A stretch of 64,000 nt of DNA from an uncultured Clostridia bacterium. GTDB taxonomy: Bacteria; Bacillota; Clostridia; UBA1381. Every line of letters starts with the position of its first letter. The first letter of the stretch is position 1. Of this stretch, positions 55,934 through 64,000 are shown piece after piece. The stretch lies in NCBI GenBank assembly GCA_944390495.1, contig CALXQE010000013.1:1-64000 (forward strand), in the 5' to 3' direction. A program made the translations under genes and the position numbers. Below the pieces are notes generated by a model that did no database searches, was not told the origin of the DNA, and was given only the letters and a program-made list of their open reading frames with translations.

Positions 55934-56380
55934 TTACATTTGCTCTACTACGACACTTAATTTACCAACAACTCCTGAATATATCTTTACATCAACAATA
56001 GTAGTACCTAAAGTTTTTATACCATCAGGCATGACAAATTTTTTCTTATCAAGTTTAATGTGATGCTGCTGCGTAAGAGCTTCTGATACATCTTTGGATG
56101 TTATAGAACCAAAAAGTTTACCGTTTTCGCCTGCTTTCGCTTTTAAAACTACCTTTATTTCTTTCATTTTTTCAGCAATAGCATTTGCTTCTTCAAGTTC
56201 TACTTTTTTCTTATATTCAAGCGATTCCTGTTTACCTTTAAGTACATTTATATTTGATTTGCTTGCAATTTCAGCCATACCTTTTGGTAATAGATAATTT
56301 CTTGCATATCCGTCAGATACATTTACCATCTGACCTTTTTTTCCTTGACCTTTTACGTCCTTTAATAATATAACCTGCAT
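55934..56380 (-). CDS. rplI: Ribosomal protein bL9
   Basis: A 148-residue large-subunit ribosomal protein. The N-terminal domain starts MQVILLKDVKGQGKKGQMV and contains GYARNYLLPKGMA. A long connecting helix leads to a C-terminal domain with GKLFGSITSKDV. It lies 15 nt after gdpP and 18 nt before dnaB, in the usual Firmicute order. Confidence 0.97.
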   Translation of the reverse strand: MQVILLKDVKGQGKKGQMVNVSDGYARNYLLPKGMAEIASKSNINVLKGKQESLEYKKKVELEEANAIAEKMKEIKVVLKAKAGENGKLFGSITSKDVSEALTQQHHIKLDKKKFVMPDGIKTLGTTIVDVKIYSGVVGKLSVVVEQM

Positions 56381-56394
56381 ATTTATTCCTCCGT

Positions 56395-58410
56395 CTAATT
56401 ATCATTATTAATATATTTATTCACAGCATCTACTGTTTCATTATAAACAGTATCTATTGTTTTATCTTTTACATATGCACCTGCGACAGTACTATGACCG
56501 CCTCCACCCAAATACTCCATAATTATCTGTACATTAATATCGCCTAAAGATCTTGCACTAATTCCAACACCATTATCTTGCGGATACAAAACTATTGACG
56601 CTTGTGTATCGCCTATATTTAGCATCTCGTCTGCGGCTTGTGATGCAATTACACGCATATTCTGATATTTGTTATAGCATTTAGCAACTGCTATATGTGG
56701 CACAACCATTTGCATTGTTCTTACAATTTCAGCTCTGTGGTCATAATCCTCTTTTTTAACATTAAATAATTTTTTAATATCTGTTGTATTTAAACCTAAT
56801 CTTCTAAGATATGATGCTGCTTCAAATGTTCTAACACCTGTTTTAAGCATAAAGTTTTTGGTGTCCATTAAAATACCTGTATACAAACATTCAGCTTCAA
56901 CATTGGTAAGTGAACTTCCGAAATCCATATACTCCAATAGCTCAGTTGACATTTCACAAGTTGATGAAGCATAAGGTTCATGGTACATAAGTGAACAGTG
57001 GCTTAAAAATTCGGTAGAACGTCTATGATGATCTATAAGTACAACCTTTGATGCCTTTTCTGTAAGAGCAGGACATGGAAGCATAGAAGGTCTATGAGTA
57101 TCAAGAACAACTACAAGGGTATTGTCGGTTAAAATTTCAAGCGAATCATCAGGGCTGATAAACATCCCCTTGTATTCACTTATTCCTTTTAATTCATCAT
57201 ACAAAAGTTTAATTGCCGGTGAATTATTGTCATAAACAATATAAGGTTTCTTTCCCAATGTTCTTACAGCACGCTGAAGACCTATTGCAGCACCAAAACT
57301 GTCATAGTCTGCACCTGCATGTCCCATAAATATAACCTTATCAGAATTACGCATAAAATCCTTTAGTGCAACAGCAAACGCTCTTGTTTTAACCCTTGTA
57401 CTCTTTTCATAGTCACGAGCTTTACTGCCGTAGAACTTATATTGTGTATCATCTTTTATGCTGACTTGATCGCCGCCCCTGCCTAATGCCATATCCAACG
57501 CACTTCTTGCGTATGAATCGTTTTCAGCAAGAGAACCGCCTACACCAATACCTATACTAATACTTACAGGTAATTTTATATCTTCACCGACTTTTCGTAC
57601 TTTGTACAATATGTCAAACTTTTCACTTACATATTTTGATAAATATTTGTGTTCAAAAAACATATAGTATCTATCACGGTCGGTGTTTTTCACAAGTGCA
57701 TTACTCACTTGTGCCCATTCATTAACACAACGGCGTATTTGTGAAATAATATGCTGCTGTTCATTATCATTAACTCTCTGCAAAACATCATCGTAATTAT
57801 CAATATTTATGATTGCAATATCCGTTTTTTCATTATTATAACGCCTTTTTAATTCAACTTCATTTGTTCTGTCTATAAGATATATATATACGGACACTTT
57901 GTCCTCATCTTCATTAGTAATTGAAGTATTACGTTCCTTTAATGTTTTTGCTATTAAAAGAAATTTTTTATCTTCAATTTTAATACGTTTTTCGTAATGA
58001 GCCGCACTTTTTAGAACCTCTCCCCATTTAATAGATGGAATAATTGATTCAATCTTCGAATCAAATAAATCTTTATTTAGAAAAAGTCCAGAAAAGCTTT
58101 CATTATACCAATTAACAGAACCATCTATATGCACAACAGCAACAGGAATTGGTAATGAGCCCACTACATTTGAAGTAATAGCCCCCGAGTTTTTTGCAAC
58201 AATATTCAAAAAATTACTTATACTATCCTTACGCTTTTTTTTAAGTATTTCTAAACATATTAATATTATTGCACCTAATATAATCTGAACTACCCCTGCT
58301 ATGGTACTTTTGGTTAAACAGAATGTTATTCCTCCCACCACCATCAATACCGCAGATATAAAAGCTAAAATTATATAAGTTTTTATTATATGTCCGTAGT
58401 ATTTTTTCAT
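56395..58410 (-). CDS. gdpP: Cyclic-di-AMP phosphodiesterase GdpP
   Basis: A 671-residue membrane enzyme that hydrolyses c-di-AMP. Two N-terminal helices (about 5-50), a PAS-like domain (about 75-165), a degenerate GGDEF domain (about 185-325, without a GGDEF active site), and a DHH/DHHA1 phosphodiesterase (about 330-665) with MGHAGADYDSFGA, VLIDHHRRS and GGGGHSTVAGA. ATG 58410 has GGGAGG 6 nt upstream. The frame to 58440 is rejected. It controls osmotic, wall and beta-lactam responses in relatives. Confidence 0.93.
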   Translation of the reverse strand: MKKYYGHIIKTYIILAFISAVLMVVGGITFCLTKSTIAGVVQIILGAIILICLEILKKKRKDSISNFLNIVAKNSGAITSNVVGSLPIPVAVVHIDGSVNWYNESFSGLFLNKDLFDSKIESIIPSIKWGEVLKSAAHYEKRIKIEDKKFLLIAKTLKERNTSITNEDEDKVSVYIYLIDRTNEVELKRRYNNEKTDIAIINIDNYDDVLQRVNDNEQQHIISQIRRCVNEWAQVSNALVKNTDRDRYYMFFEHKYLSKYVSEKFDILYKVRKVGEDIKLPVSISIGIGVGGSLAENDSYARSALDMALGRGGDQVSIKDDTQYKFYGSKARDYEKSTRVKTRAFAVALKDFMRNSDKVIFMGHAGADYDSFGAAIGLQRAVRTLGKKPYIVYDNNSPAIKLLYDELKGISEYKGMFISPDDSLEILTDNTLVVVLDTHRPSMLPCPALTEKASKVVLIDHHRRSTEFLSHCSLMYHEPYASSTCEMSTELLEYMDFGSSLTNVEAECLYTGILMDTKNFMLKTGVRTFEAASYLRRLGLNTTDIKKLFNVKKEDYDHRAEIVRTMQMVVPHIAVAKCYNKYQNMRVIASQAADEMLNIGDTQASIVLYPQDNGVGISARSLGDINVQIIMEYLGGGGHSTVAGAYVKDKTIDTVYNETVDAVNKYINNDN

Positions 58411-58443
58411 AAATTCCTCCCACGCATGATACACGTGCAAGCC

Positions 58444-58746
58444 TTAACGGCTTTTTAAATATTTTCTGAGTTCAGACATATCAGAGAATTCTATTTCAAG
58501 TAAATGACCGTTTTCTACGCCTATTGAAAGTAACTCAGAAATTTTCTTATCTACACCTGCAAAATCCACTCCAAGCCGTCTTGCAAGTATGTACTCCATT
58601 GCTATTACAGTAGCAATCTCATTTGTGACACTTTCAAAGTCTGCCACTTCATCATAATCGGCAAGTGATTTATAAAGATTTGCGATCTCTGATAAAATTT
58701 CTCCTTTTATAGTGTCAATAGCTTTTAGATTTGTTGAAATGTTCAT
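58444..58746 (-). CDS. Small MazG-like protein
   Basis: A 100-residue, mostly alpha-helical protein that resembles the short MazG-like family found upstream of gdpP-rplI-dnaB in clostridia: an N-terminal helix with EILSEIANLYKSLAD and a YILARRLGVDF segment. The full EExxE/ELGD catalytic set of true MazG is not evident, so activity is doubtful. GGAGG precedes the ATG. It is the first gene after the promoter at 58798-58826 and is separated from gdpP by 33 nt. Confidence 0.55.
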   Translation of the reverse strand: MNISTNLKAIDTIKGEILSEIANLYKSLADYDEVADFESVTNEIATVIAMEYILARRLGVDFAGVDKKISELLSIGVENGHLLEIEFSDMSELRKYLKSR

Positions 58747-58797
58747 AATGATGCCTCCTAAGTTGTATTAAATTTATGTAATCCTATCTAATACTAT

Positions 58798-58826
58798 ATT
58801 TTATCACAAACTTAATTTTAAGTCAA
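58798..58826 (-). promoter_or_regulatory. Sigma-A promoter of the mazG-like-gdpP-rplI-dnaB-tilS-ftsH unit
   Basis: On the minus strand, TTGACT (58821-58826), 17-bp spacer, TAAAAT (58798-58803). The leader is about 45 nt. Confidence 0.65.
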
Positions 58827-58921
58827 CTATAACGGTAAACTTTAGCACAATCATTTATAATTTTGAAACAGATATGTTACACTGCAAAACAATGTAAAGA
58901 GGAAATTTATTATTGTTCTGC

Positions 58922-59752
58922 TTAATGATGATAGTCTGATGGATTTATACCAATATATTTTTTAAAGGTTTTACTAAAATAATATATATCAGAAAAACCT
59001 ACAATTTCTGATGTCTCTGTCACCGAACAGCCATTTAACAATAATTGTTTTGCTTTATTCATACGTATATTGTTTAAATATGTAATAGGTGTTTGATTAG
59101 TTATTGATTTAAAAATACGTACCAAATAAGAAACACTAATATTTTCTTGTTTAGCTAAATCTGAAATACTTATATCTTCAGAAAAATGTTTAGTCATATA
59201 TTTTATAATGTTATCTACTCTTATTTTATTTTTGTAGTTAATATCTCTATTCTTGGTTGAAAACATAAACAAATCTAAAATATCAATAAATATTTTTCTT
59301 TCTTCTTGATGGTTTAGTACGGTATTTGAAATATGTACCCTAAACAACCGATCAAACATAGATATTAATTTATCAAGTATATGCTCATCATCTATATGTG
59401 TAATAAAATCAATAGGAAGCTTTACGTCAGTAAAACTCCAATTATTATATGGTGGTTCATTATGGAAAATAGGAATAGTATATACAAAATTAACACCATA
59501 GCATTTTAATAAATTATTGGGGTTTGTTGATATAGAACGGCTATCTCCTAAACTGTAAAATACAAAATCTCCGCGATGAACAATATATTTTTTATTATTA
59601 TGTATAAATGTTCCTTCTCCCTCGTAAATCAGCATAATATTGTAGTATGTAAGATATTTTTCGTTATAACGCCATTCTGCCCATGTATGTCTGTTAATAA
59701 CCATCTGAATATCAAAAAAAATATTTTGCATAAGTTCCCTGTCACTATTCAT
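58922..59752 (-). CDS. AraC-family regulator with cupin-like sensor domain
   Basis: A 276-residue regulator. An N-terminal beta-rich, cupin-like domain (about 15-150: MLIYEGEGTFIHNNKKYIVH) would bind a sugar. The C-terminal double helix-turn-helix (about 175-276) has ISISDLAKQENISVSYLVRI and SEIVGFSDIYYFSKTFKKY. ATG 59752 has AAGAGGAT upstream. The open frame to 59827 would read through the predicted promoter and is rejected. It is divergent from the interrupted BNR gene and is the obvious candidate to control it, in response to a plant-wall sugar (inferred). Confidence 0.85.
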   Translation of the reverse strand: MNSDRELMQNIFFDIQMVINRHTWAEWRYNEKYLTYYNIMLIYEGEGTFIHNNKKYIVHRGDFVFYSLGDSRSISTNPNNLLKCYGVNFVYTIPIFHNEPPYNNWSFTDVKLPIDFITHIDDEHILDKLISMFDRLFRVHISNTVLNHQEERKIFIDILDLFMFSTKNRDINYKNKIRVDNIIKYMTKHFSEDISISDLAKQENISVSYLVRIFKSITNQTPITYLNNIRMNKAKQLLLNGCSVTETSEIVGFSDIYYFSKTFKKYIGINPSDYHH

Positions 59753-59766
59753 TATCTTATCCTCTT

Positions 59767-59802
59767 TACTAATATTTGTATTAAATAATACAAATATTAG
59801 TA
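59767..59802. repeat. Perfect 16-bp inverted repeat over the araC -10 and start site
   Basis: Arms 59767-59782 and 59787-59802 are perfect complements (outer bases TACTAATATTTGTATT) around a 4-nt centre. The right arm overlaps the predicted araC -10 (59799-59804) and start site (near 59792). The left arm abuts the araC RBS. This placement suggests an autoregulatory operator. Confidence 0.7.
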
Positions 59803-59827
59803 TATATTGCATTCTACAAAAAGTCAA
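59799..59827 (-). promoter_or_regulatory. Sigma-A promoter of the AraC-family gene
   Basis: On the minus strand, TTGACT (59822-59827), 17-bp spacer, TATACT (59799-59804). The -10 lies at the edge of the large inverted repeat. Confidence 0.55.
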
Positions 59828-59896
59828 TATACTGTATAGTTAAATAAAACCTTACAAACAATAATTTGTCTAAAAAATTACAAGGAGGAATTAAAA

Positions 59897-62386
59897 ATGA
59901 ATTTAAAAAAGTATATTGTTTCGGTTTGGGTCATGATAATGTCTGTTACAACTGTAAACTTCACACAAGTACATGCAGCCATAGCAGACTATACATGTAA
60001 TTTAGTATCATACGGACATAGTGGTAGTGCAAGCGGTACCGGTTTATTTTTAGGTGCAATAGGTAAAGAAAATTTAGATGTCGGTTCACCTGACCGTGCT
60101 CCGTTTATATCCGGAGTTACAGGCAATAATTCCGTAGAAGTAGGCTCATCAAGAGTTGGTGCCTTGGAATTTTCAGTTGATGGAAGTATTGATCCTAATT
60201 CAATCGTTTCTGCAACTATGAACGTATATGTAAACAGCATAAATCAAAATTTTAAAAACAGTGATGACTGGATGTTTTTAGCTGCTTATGAAACAGAAAA
60301 TCCATCTCTTACATATTCTGTCGGAGGAATGGATGAAAGTCTTTATCCTGCAATTAATAACGACTACTCTTACGAAGCGGTTATGTGGAGTAATGAACGC
60401 TGTTCTAAATCCAATCTTGGTTGGAAAACAATAGATGTAAAACGTGCAGTGGTACATGCGTTAGAAAAAGACGGAGGTAAAAGTGATGAAGTAAAAGTGG
60501 TCATAAGACTTCACGTTCCTGCATGCGGACTTAACGTATCTGTCGCATGACAAGTTCCATCTATATCCGTTAAAACAGACGAAAGTGTAAACGGCATTAT
60601 TAAAACAGTAGATCAGAACGGAAATAGTATATTACCCGACAAAGAATTTTCATCCGGTATAGGTGAATTCTCTTATTACGAAATAATAGATAAAGAACTT
60701 AATATTAATGATGTCCTGTATCTATTTGACAGTAATAAATCAATTACAAATATAACAATGGAGAAAGGAAAAGAAAACGTAATCGTTTTAGTTTATAACA
60801 ATACAGGAGAAATGAGAAAATACAGCGGTACAACATTAATTGATGACGGTGCAACCTGTTGGTTTGCAGATCCAAGAAGCGTTACTTTTGAACACGAAGA
60901 CATTTTTGAAAATGATACTCTTGTTCTTCCGGCAAGCAGTAAAACTATAGTTGGTGCTATTGATGACAGTGGTACAGTAAAGGCTGTGCAGTACGACAAT
61001 ATTACAGATGAGAAAAAGGAAATTATAATAGATACCGGATTTGAGCCTGATGATCATAACAATCCGACGTTTTTATATTTACCTGATCACAGAATTATGG
61101 TGTTTTGGTCAAAACACACAAGTGAAGAATACTGGTACTATCGTGTAACACAAGAACCTGATAATCTTACTACTTTAGGCGAAGAAAAATGTGTATCAGT
61201 AGAGGGCTATGGAGATTTCACTTATCCTTCTCCGTTTTATATGAGTGATGCACCTGATTCATTCTTTATATGTTGGAGAGGCGTGAATTGGCATCCTACA
61301 ATAGCAAAGTATTCTCTGCCAAATGAAAATGACAATATTGTCTGCGAAAAAGAGCCAACACAAATAGTTCAAACAATTGGACAAAGACCTTATGTCAAAT
61401 ATGAATCAAACGGAAAAGATAAAATATATTTCACATTCATAACAGCACATCCGGATAACAATTATCCTAACTGGGTTTATTACAGTGAAATTGATATAAA
61501 TACGTTTGATCTGTATAATATTGAAGGTGATATATTATGCGAAGGAGAAAATTTACCACTGGGAAAAGATGAACAAATTAACACATCATCAGATTACGGT
61601 TCTTTAACTGTTGATAATCCTGATAATAAACGTGACTGGGTTTGGGATATTGCAGTTGATAAAGACGGATCAATAGTAATATTGTTTACTCAAATATCGA
61701 ACGATAAATCCCAGCATGATTACTATTATGCAAAATAGAATAAGGAAACAAGAACATGGGATAAAACATATATAGCAAATGGTGGTGGCTGGTTCCATCA
61801 AAATGACAGCGGAAAAGAAAAATGCTATTCAGGCGGTATGTGTCTTGACCATTCAGATCCATCTTTAGTATATGTATCAAAACCGACCGAGGGATTATAT
61901 GGAAATATTTATGAAATATGGGAATTAAAAATGGAAGATATGGAAGTTGTGAGCGAAACACAGATTACCGAAAATTCACAATTCAACAATGTCCGTCCAT
62001 TTGTAGCAAAAGGTAGTTCTCCTGATGATTATCTAAGACTTACTTGGATGAATGGCTTGTATTATTATTGGGTAAGCAGCAGTTCTCTTCCAAATGCATT
62101 CCCTACAAGTATTATGACTCACTATAATAGACCTTCACTTGATGCAGATGTAACAAAAACAGAAAACGGTGTAGATATAAACATTAGTAAGAATAATATA
62201 GATGATTTAAATTTAATAATTGTTGCAGGATATAACGAAAACGGAATATTAACTGATATAAAATTTGCAGATAGTGATAATGTAACTATTGAAAATACTG
62301 AGTTAAAATCAATTAAAGTATTTTGTTTAGAAAATCTTGAAACTCTAAAACCTATAACTACGTCAATATATAAAGAGTTAGTTTAA
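59897..62386 (+). pseudogene. Secreted BNR-repeat/carbohydrate-binding protein gene with two in-frame stops
   Basis: One frame of 830 codons is open from ATG 59897 (AAGGAGG upstream) to TAA 62384, except for TGA at 60548-60550 and TAG at 61736-61738. There is no frameshift. The first part (217 codons) has a signal peptide (ending VHAA) and a beta-sandwich, carbohydrate-binding-like domain. The middle part (codons 219-613) and the last part (615-829) form a BNR_4-like beta-propeller (DDHNNPTFLYLPDHRIMVFW, WVWDIAVDKDGSI, YYYAK-stop-NKETRTWDK) with a C-terminal beta domain. The TAG falls where this family commonly has Trp. Both stops could come from TGG by a single G-to-A change. Probably a recent pseudogene of polysaccharide use; only the 217-residue first part would normally be made. 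Confidence 0.75.
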
Positions 62387-62499
62387 AATTTAGCCGTAAA
62401 TATAATAATACTCCATTAACAATATTTAATAAAATTCATATAATAAAAGTGAGTCATCTTAATCTTGAGACTCAAAAAATGTTAAAGGTGATTTTGAAT

Positions 62500-62838
62500 A
62501 TGGCTGAAATTTTTAACGAACCACAAGACCAAACCTGTCCTACAACAGCATACCAGTTATCATCTGTTTGTGTACCTGTTACAGTATCACCATTTGCAAA
62601 AACAGGTGTTACTTCAACCAAGTGCTGTGGTACATCTGTTGTAATACCCGGTAAAAATACTTGCGATGGTATAAAAAATGGTCAGTGTGTATTCACAGTT
62701 GTACAGGATATATGCGTTGAAGTTCCGGTAGAATTTGGTGCTGTTGCTTCTGTTGGTGACAATTATGTAAATTGTATTGATTCATCTGCTGATGATATTT
62801 GTACAAATTGCGATGACATAAACCCTGATAATCTTTAA
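62500..62838 (+). CDS. Small cysteine-rich protein of unknown function
   Basis: A 112-residue protein with ten cysteines and no signal peptide or membrane helix. Recurring features are VCVPVTVSPFAKTG, TKCCGTSVV, NGQCVFTVVQDICVEVPVEF and an acidic C-terminus (DDICTNCDDINPDNL). I recall similar short Cys-rich proteins in clostridia but cannot name a function; a spore-coat or surface role is only a guess. The start is ATG 62500 with AAAGGTGAT upstream. The frame is open from GTG 62449 without an RBS. An 11-nt repeat flanks the gene (62433-62443, 62850-62860). A terminator follows. Confidence 0.6.
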   Translation: MAEIFNEPQDQTCPTTAYQLSSVCVPVTVSPFAKTGVTSTKCCGTSVVIPGKNTCDGIKNGQCVFTVVQDICVEVPVEFGAVASVGDNYVNCIDSSADDICTNCDDINPDNL

Positions 62839-62861
62839 AATATTAAATAAATTCATATAAG

Positions 62862-62896
62862 AAAACGGTGGTATCATTATTCGATGCCACCGTTTT
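62862..62896. terminator. Bidirectional terminator between the Cys-rich gene and serA
   Basis: A 14-bp stem with one G-U pair (arms 62862-62875 and 62883-62896) and a 7-nt loop is followed by T-rich sequence on the plus strand and lies about 45 bp past the serA stop on the other. Confidence 0.8.
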
Positions 62897-62941
62897 ATTT
62901 TAAAATTGTACATCAATAATTTAATCAAAAATTAATTTAGA

Positions 62942-64000
62942 TTATTTTATTACTCTTACTTTTATTACTTCTTCAATACTATTTAACTTTTCAACAGCTT
63001 CGTTTGGAATAGCATGATCAGTATTAATAATTGTATATGCAATATCTCCCTTTGATTTATTAATCATATCAGAAATATTAACAGTTGAAAGTGCATCAGT
63101 AAATTTAGCTATTGCATTAGGTACATTTTTATGTGCAATAGTTATTCTACCAACATTACCAGCTGGAAGTGAGCAATTCGGGAAATTTACTGAATTTAAA
63201 ATATTACCATTTTCAAGATAATCTGAAATTTCATCTGCAGCCATTATTGCACAATTATCTTCCGATTCTGATGTCGAAGCACCAAGATGAGGTATATTGA
63301 TTATACCAGGCTGATTTACTGTTTCGCTGTCTGTAAAATCAACAACATATTTCTTAACTTTACCATCAGCTATTGCTTTCTTTATGTCATCATTATTTAC
63401 AAGACCACCTCTTGCAAAATTCAGTATAACAACGCCATCTTTCATCATTGATAAAGTTTCAGCGTTAATTGTATTTCTCGTTGAATCTAAGAGAGGAACA
63501 TGTATAGTTATGTAATCAGAAACAGCATACACTTCTTCTGCACTGTTTGCTTTATGTACCTTTGTAGAAAGCTTTAATGCTGAATCTACTGATAAATAAG
63601 GATCATAACCAATTACATTCATACCAAGTGCAACTGCCGCATTAGCCACAAGAATACCAATAGCACCAAGTCCTATTACGCCAAGAGTTTTGCCCATAAT
63701 TTCACAGCCGGCAAAATTAGACTTACCCTTCTCTACTTGCTTGTCAACATCATCACCGGTAAGTGTATTAGACCATTCAACACCACCGATTATATCTCTT
63801 GAAGCCAAAAGCATACCGGCAATTACAATTTCCTTTACAGCATTAGCATTAGCACCAGGTGTATTAAATACTACAATGCCCTTTTCGCTGCATCTATCAA
63901 TAGGAATATTATTAGTACCAGCACCAGCTCTTGCAACAGCCTTTAAAGATGCAGGAAATTCCATATCGTGCATCTTGTAACTTCTTAAAATAATACCATC
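62942..64000 (-). CDS. serA: D-3-phosphoglycerate dehydrogenase, N-terminus outside window
   Basis: The last 352 codons of a SerA-type dehydrogenase, which starts serine synthesis by oxidising 3-phosphoglycerate with NAD. The frame runs open to the window edge, so the start lies beyond 64000. Visible are GAGTNNIP, the Rossmann motif VIGLGAIGILVA, NFARGGLV (catalytic Arg), IPHLGAST (catalytic His) and a C-terminal ACT domain (GRITIAHKNVPNAIAKF), which usually mediates serine feedback. It is a short-type SerA of about 385 residues, judging from the family. Confidence 0.92.
   Translation of the reverse strand, partial: DGIILRSYKMHDMEFPASLKAVARAGAGTNNIPIDRCSEKGIVVFNTPGANANAVKEIVIAGMLLASRDIIGGVEWSNTLTGDDVDKQVEKGKSNFAGCEIMGKTLGVIGLGAIGILVANAAVALGMNVIGYDPYLSVDSALKLSTKVHKANSAEEVYAVSDYITIHVPLLDSTRNTINAETLSMMKDGVVILNFARGGLVNNDDIKKAIADGKVKKYVVDFTDSETVNQPGIINIPHLGASTSESEDNCAIMAADEISDYLENGNILNSVNFPNCSLPAGNVGRITIAHKNVPNAIAKFTDALSTVNISDMINKSKGDIAYTIINTDHAIPNEAVEKLNSIEEVIKVRVIK

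Noticed and set aside
60548-60550. TGA as selenocysteine or a Trp-coded UGA
   Set aside because: TGA ends azlC and the Ogg-type gene here. No SECIS-like context was evident, and a second stop of another type (TAG) lies in the same gene.
61736-61738. TAG as pyrrolysine
   Set aside because: No pyl gene is in the window, TAG ends aroB normally, and the expected residue at this position is Trp.
1-64000. CRISPR array, tRNA or rRNA genes, prophage, transposase
   Set aside because: No regularly spaced repeats, cloverleaf-like or rRNA sequence, phage structural gene or transposase motif was recognised on either strand.

Overview
This 64-kb window looks like chromosomal DNA from an anaerobic, spore-forming, low-GC Firmicute of the class Clostridia. 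The evidence is an AT-rich sequence, strong GGAGG-type ribosome binding sites, many TTG starts, sigma-A promoters of the form TTGNNN-17 bp-TATAAT, an oxygen-sensitive class III ribonucleotide reductase, and sporulation genes (spoIVB, spoVB, yabP, yabQ). Secreted plant-polysaccharide proteins (two CE12-like esterases, a BNR-type protein, an S-layer-anchored protein) suggest a gut or plant-matter degrader. I do not assign a species. I saw no rRNA, tRNA, CRISPR array, insertion sequence or prophage.

Layout. 0-8.5 kb: a giant secreted SGNH/GDSL esterase (-), then azlCD, class III fructose bisphosphatase and a CE12-type esterase (+). 8.5-20 kb (-): ECF S component, nrdG, nrdD with NrdR boxes; ridA; a zinc-ribbon membrane protein; a GT-C-like membrane protein; a SWIM-SNF2 helicase; an RCC1-repeat S-layer protein. 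20-26 kb: leuCDB divergent from a LysR regulator through fully overlapping promoters, then pcrA (-). 26-32 kb: spoIVB, M18 aminopeptidase (-), Ogg-type glycosylase, zinc-ribbon protein, fba and polysaccharide deacetylase. 32-36 kb (-): ddl-murI-DUF1934-S41 protease, a cell-wall unit. 36-45 kb (-): a long operon headed by a GT-C/DUF6273 fusion and pncB, followed by tsaC, ywlE, rimI, tsaD, aroB, lspA and rluD. 45-50 kb (-): the conserved spoVB-mazG-hup-rqcP-yabP-yabQ-divIC-S1 cluster. 50-51 kb: aroA (+). 51-59 kb (-): mazG-like-gdpP-rplI-dnaB-tilS-ftsH-DUF1858 operon. 59-64 kb: an AraC regulator divergent from a secreted BNR/carbohydrate-binding gene interrupted by two in-frame stops, a small Cys-rich protein and a serA cut by the window edge.

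Most of the window is conserved housekeeping. The items most worth a second look are: the BNR gene, which reads open for 830 codons except for one TGA and one TAG; a perfect 16-bp inverted repeat over the araC promoter; the mirror-symmetric leuC/lysR promoter; the NrdR-box leader of nrdD; the DUF6273 fusion; the RCC1-SLH protein; and an RBS embedded in the terminator hairpin after fba.

Functions are assigned from motifs read by eye. No database search was run. Starts were moved from the longest open frame wherever a Shine-Dalgarno sequence clearly pointed to an internal codon.
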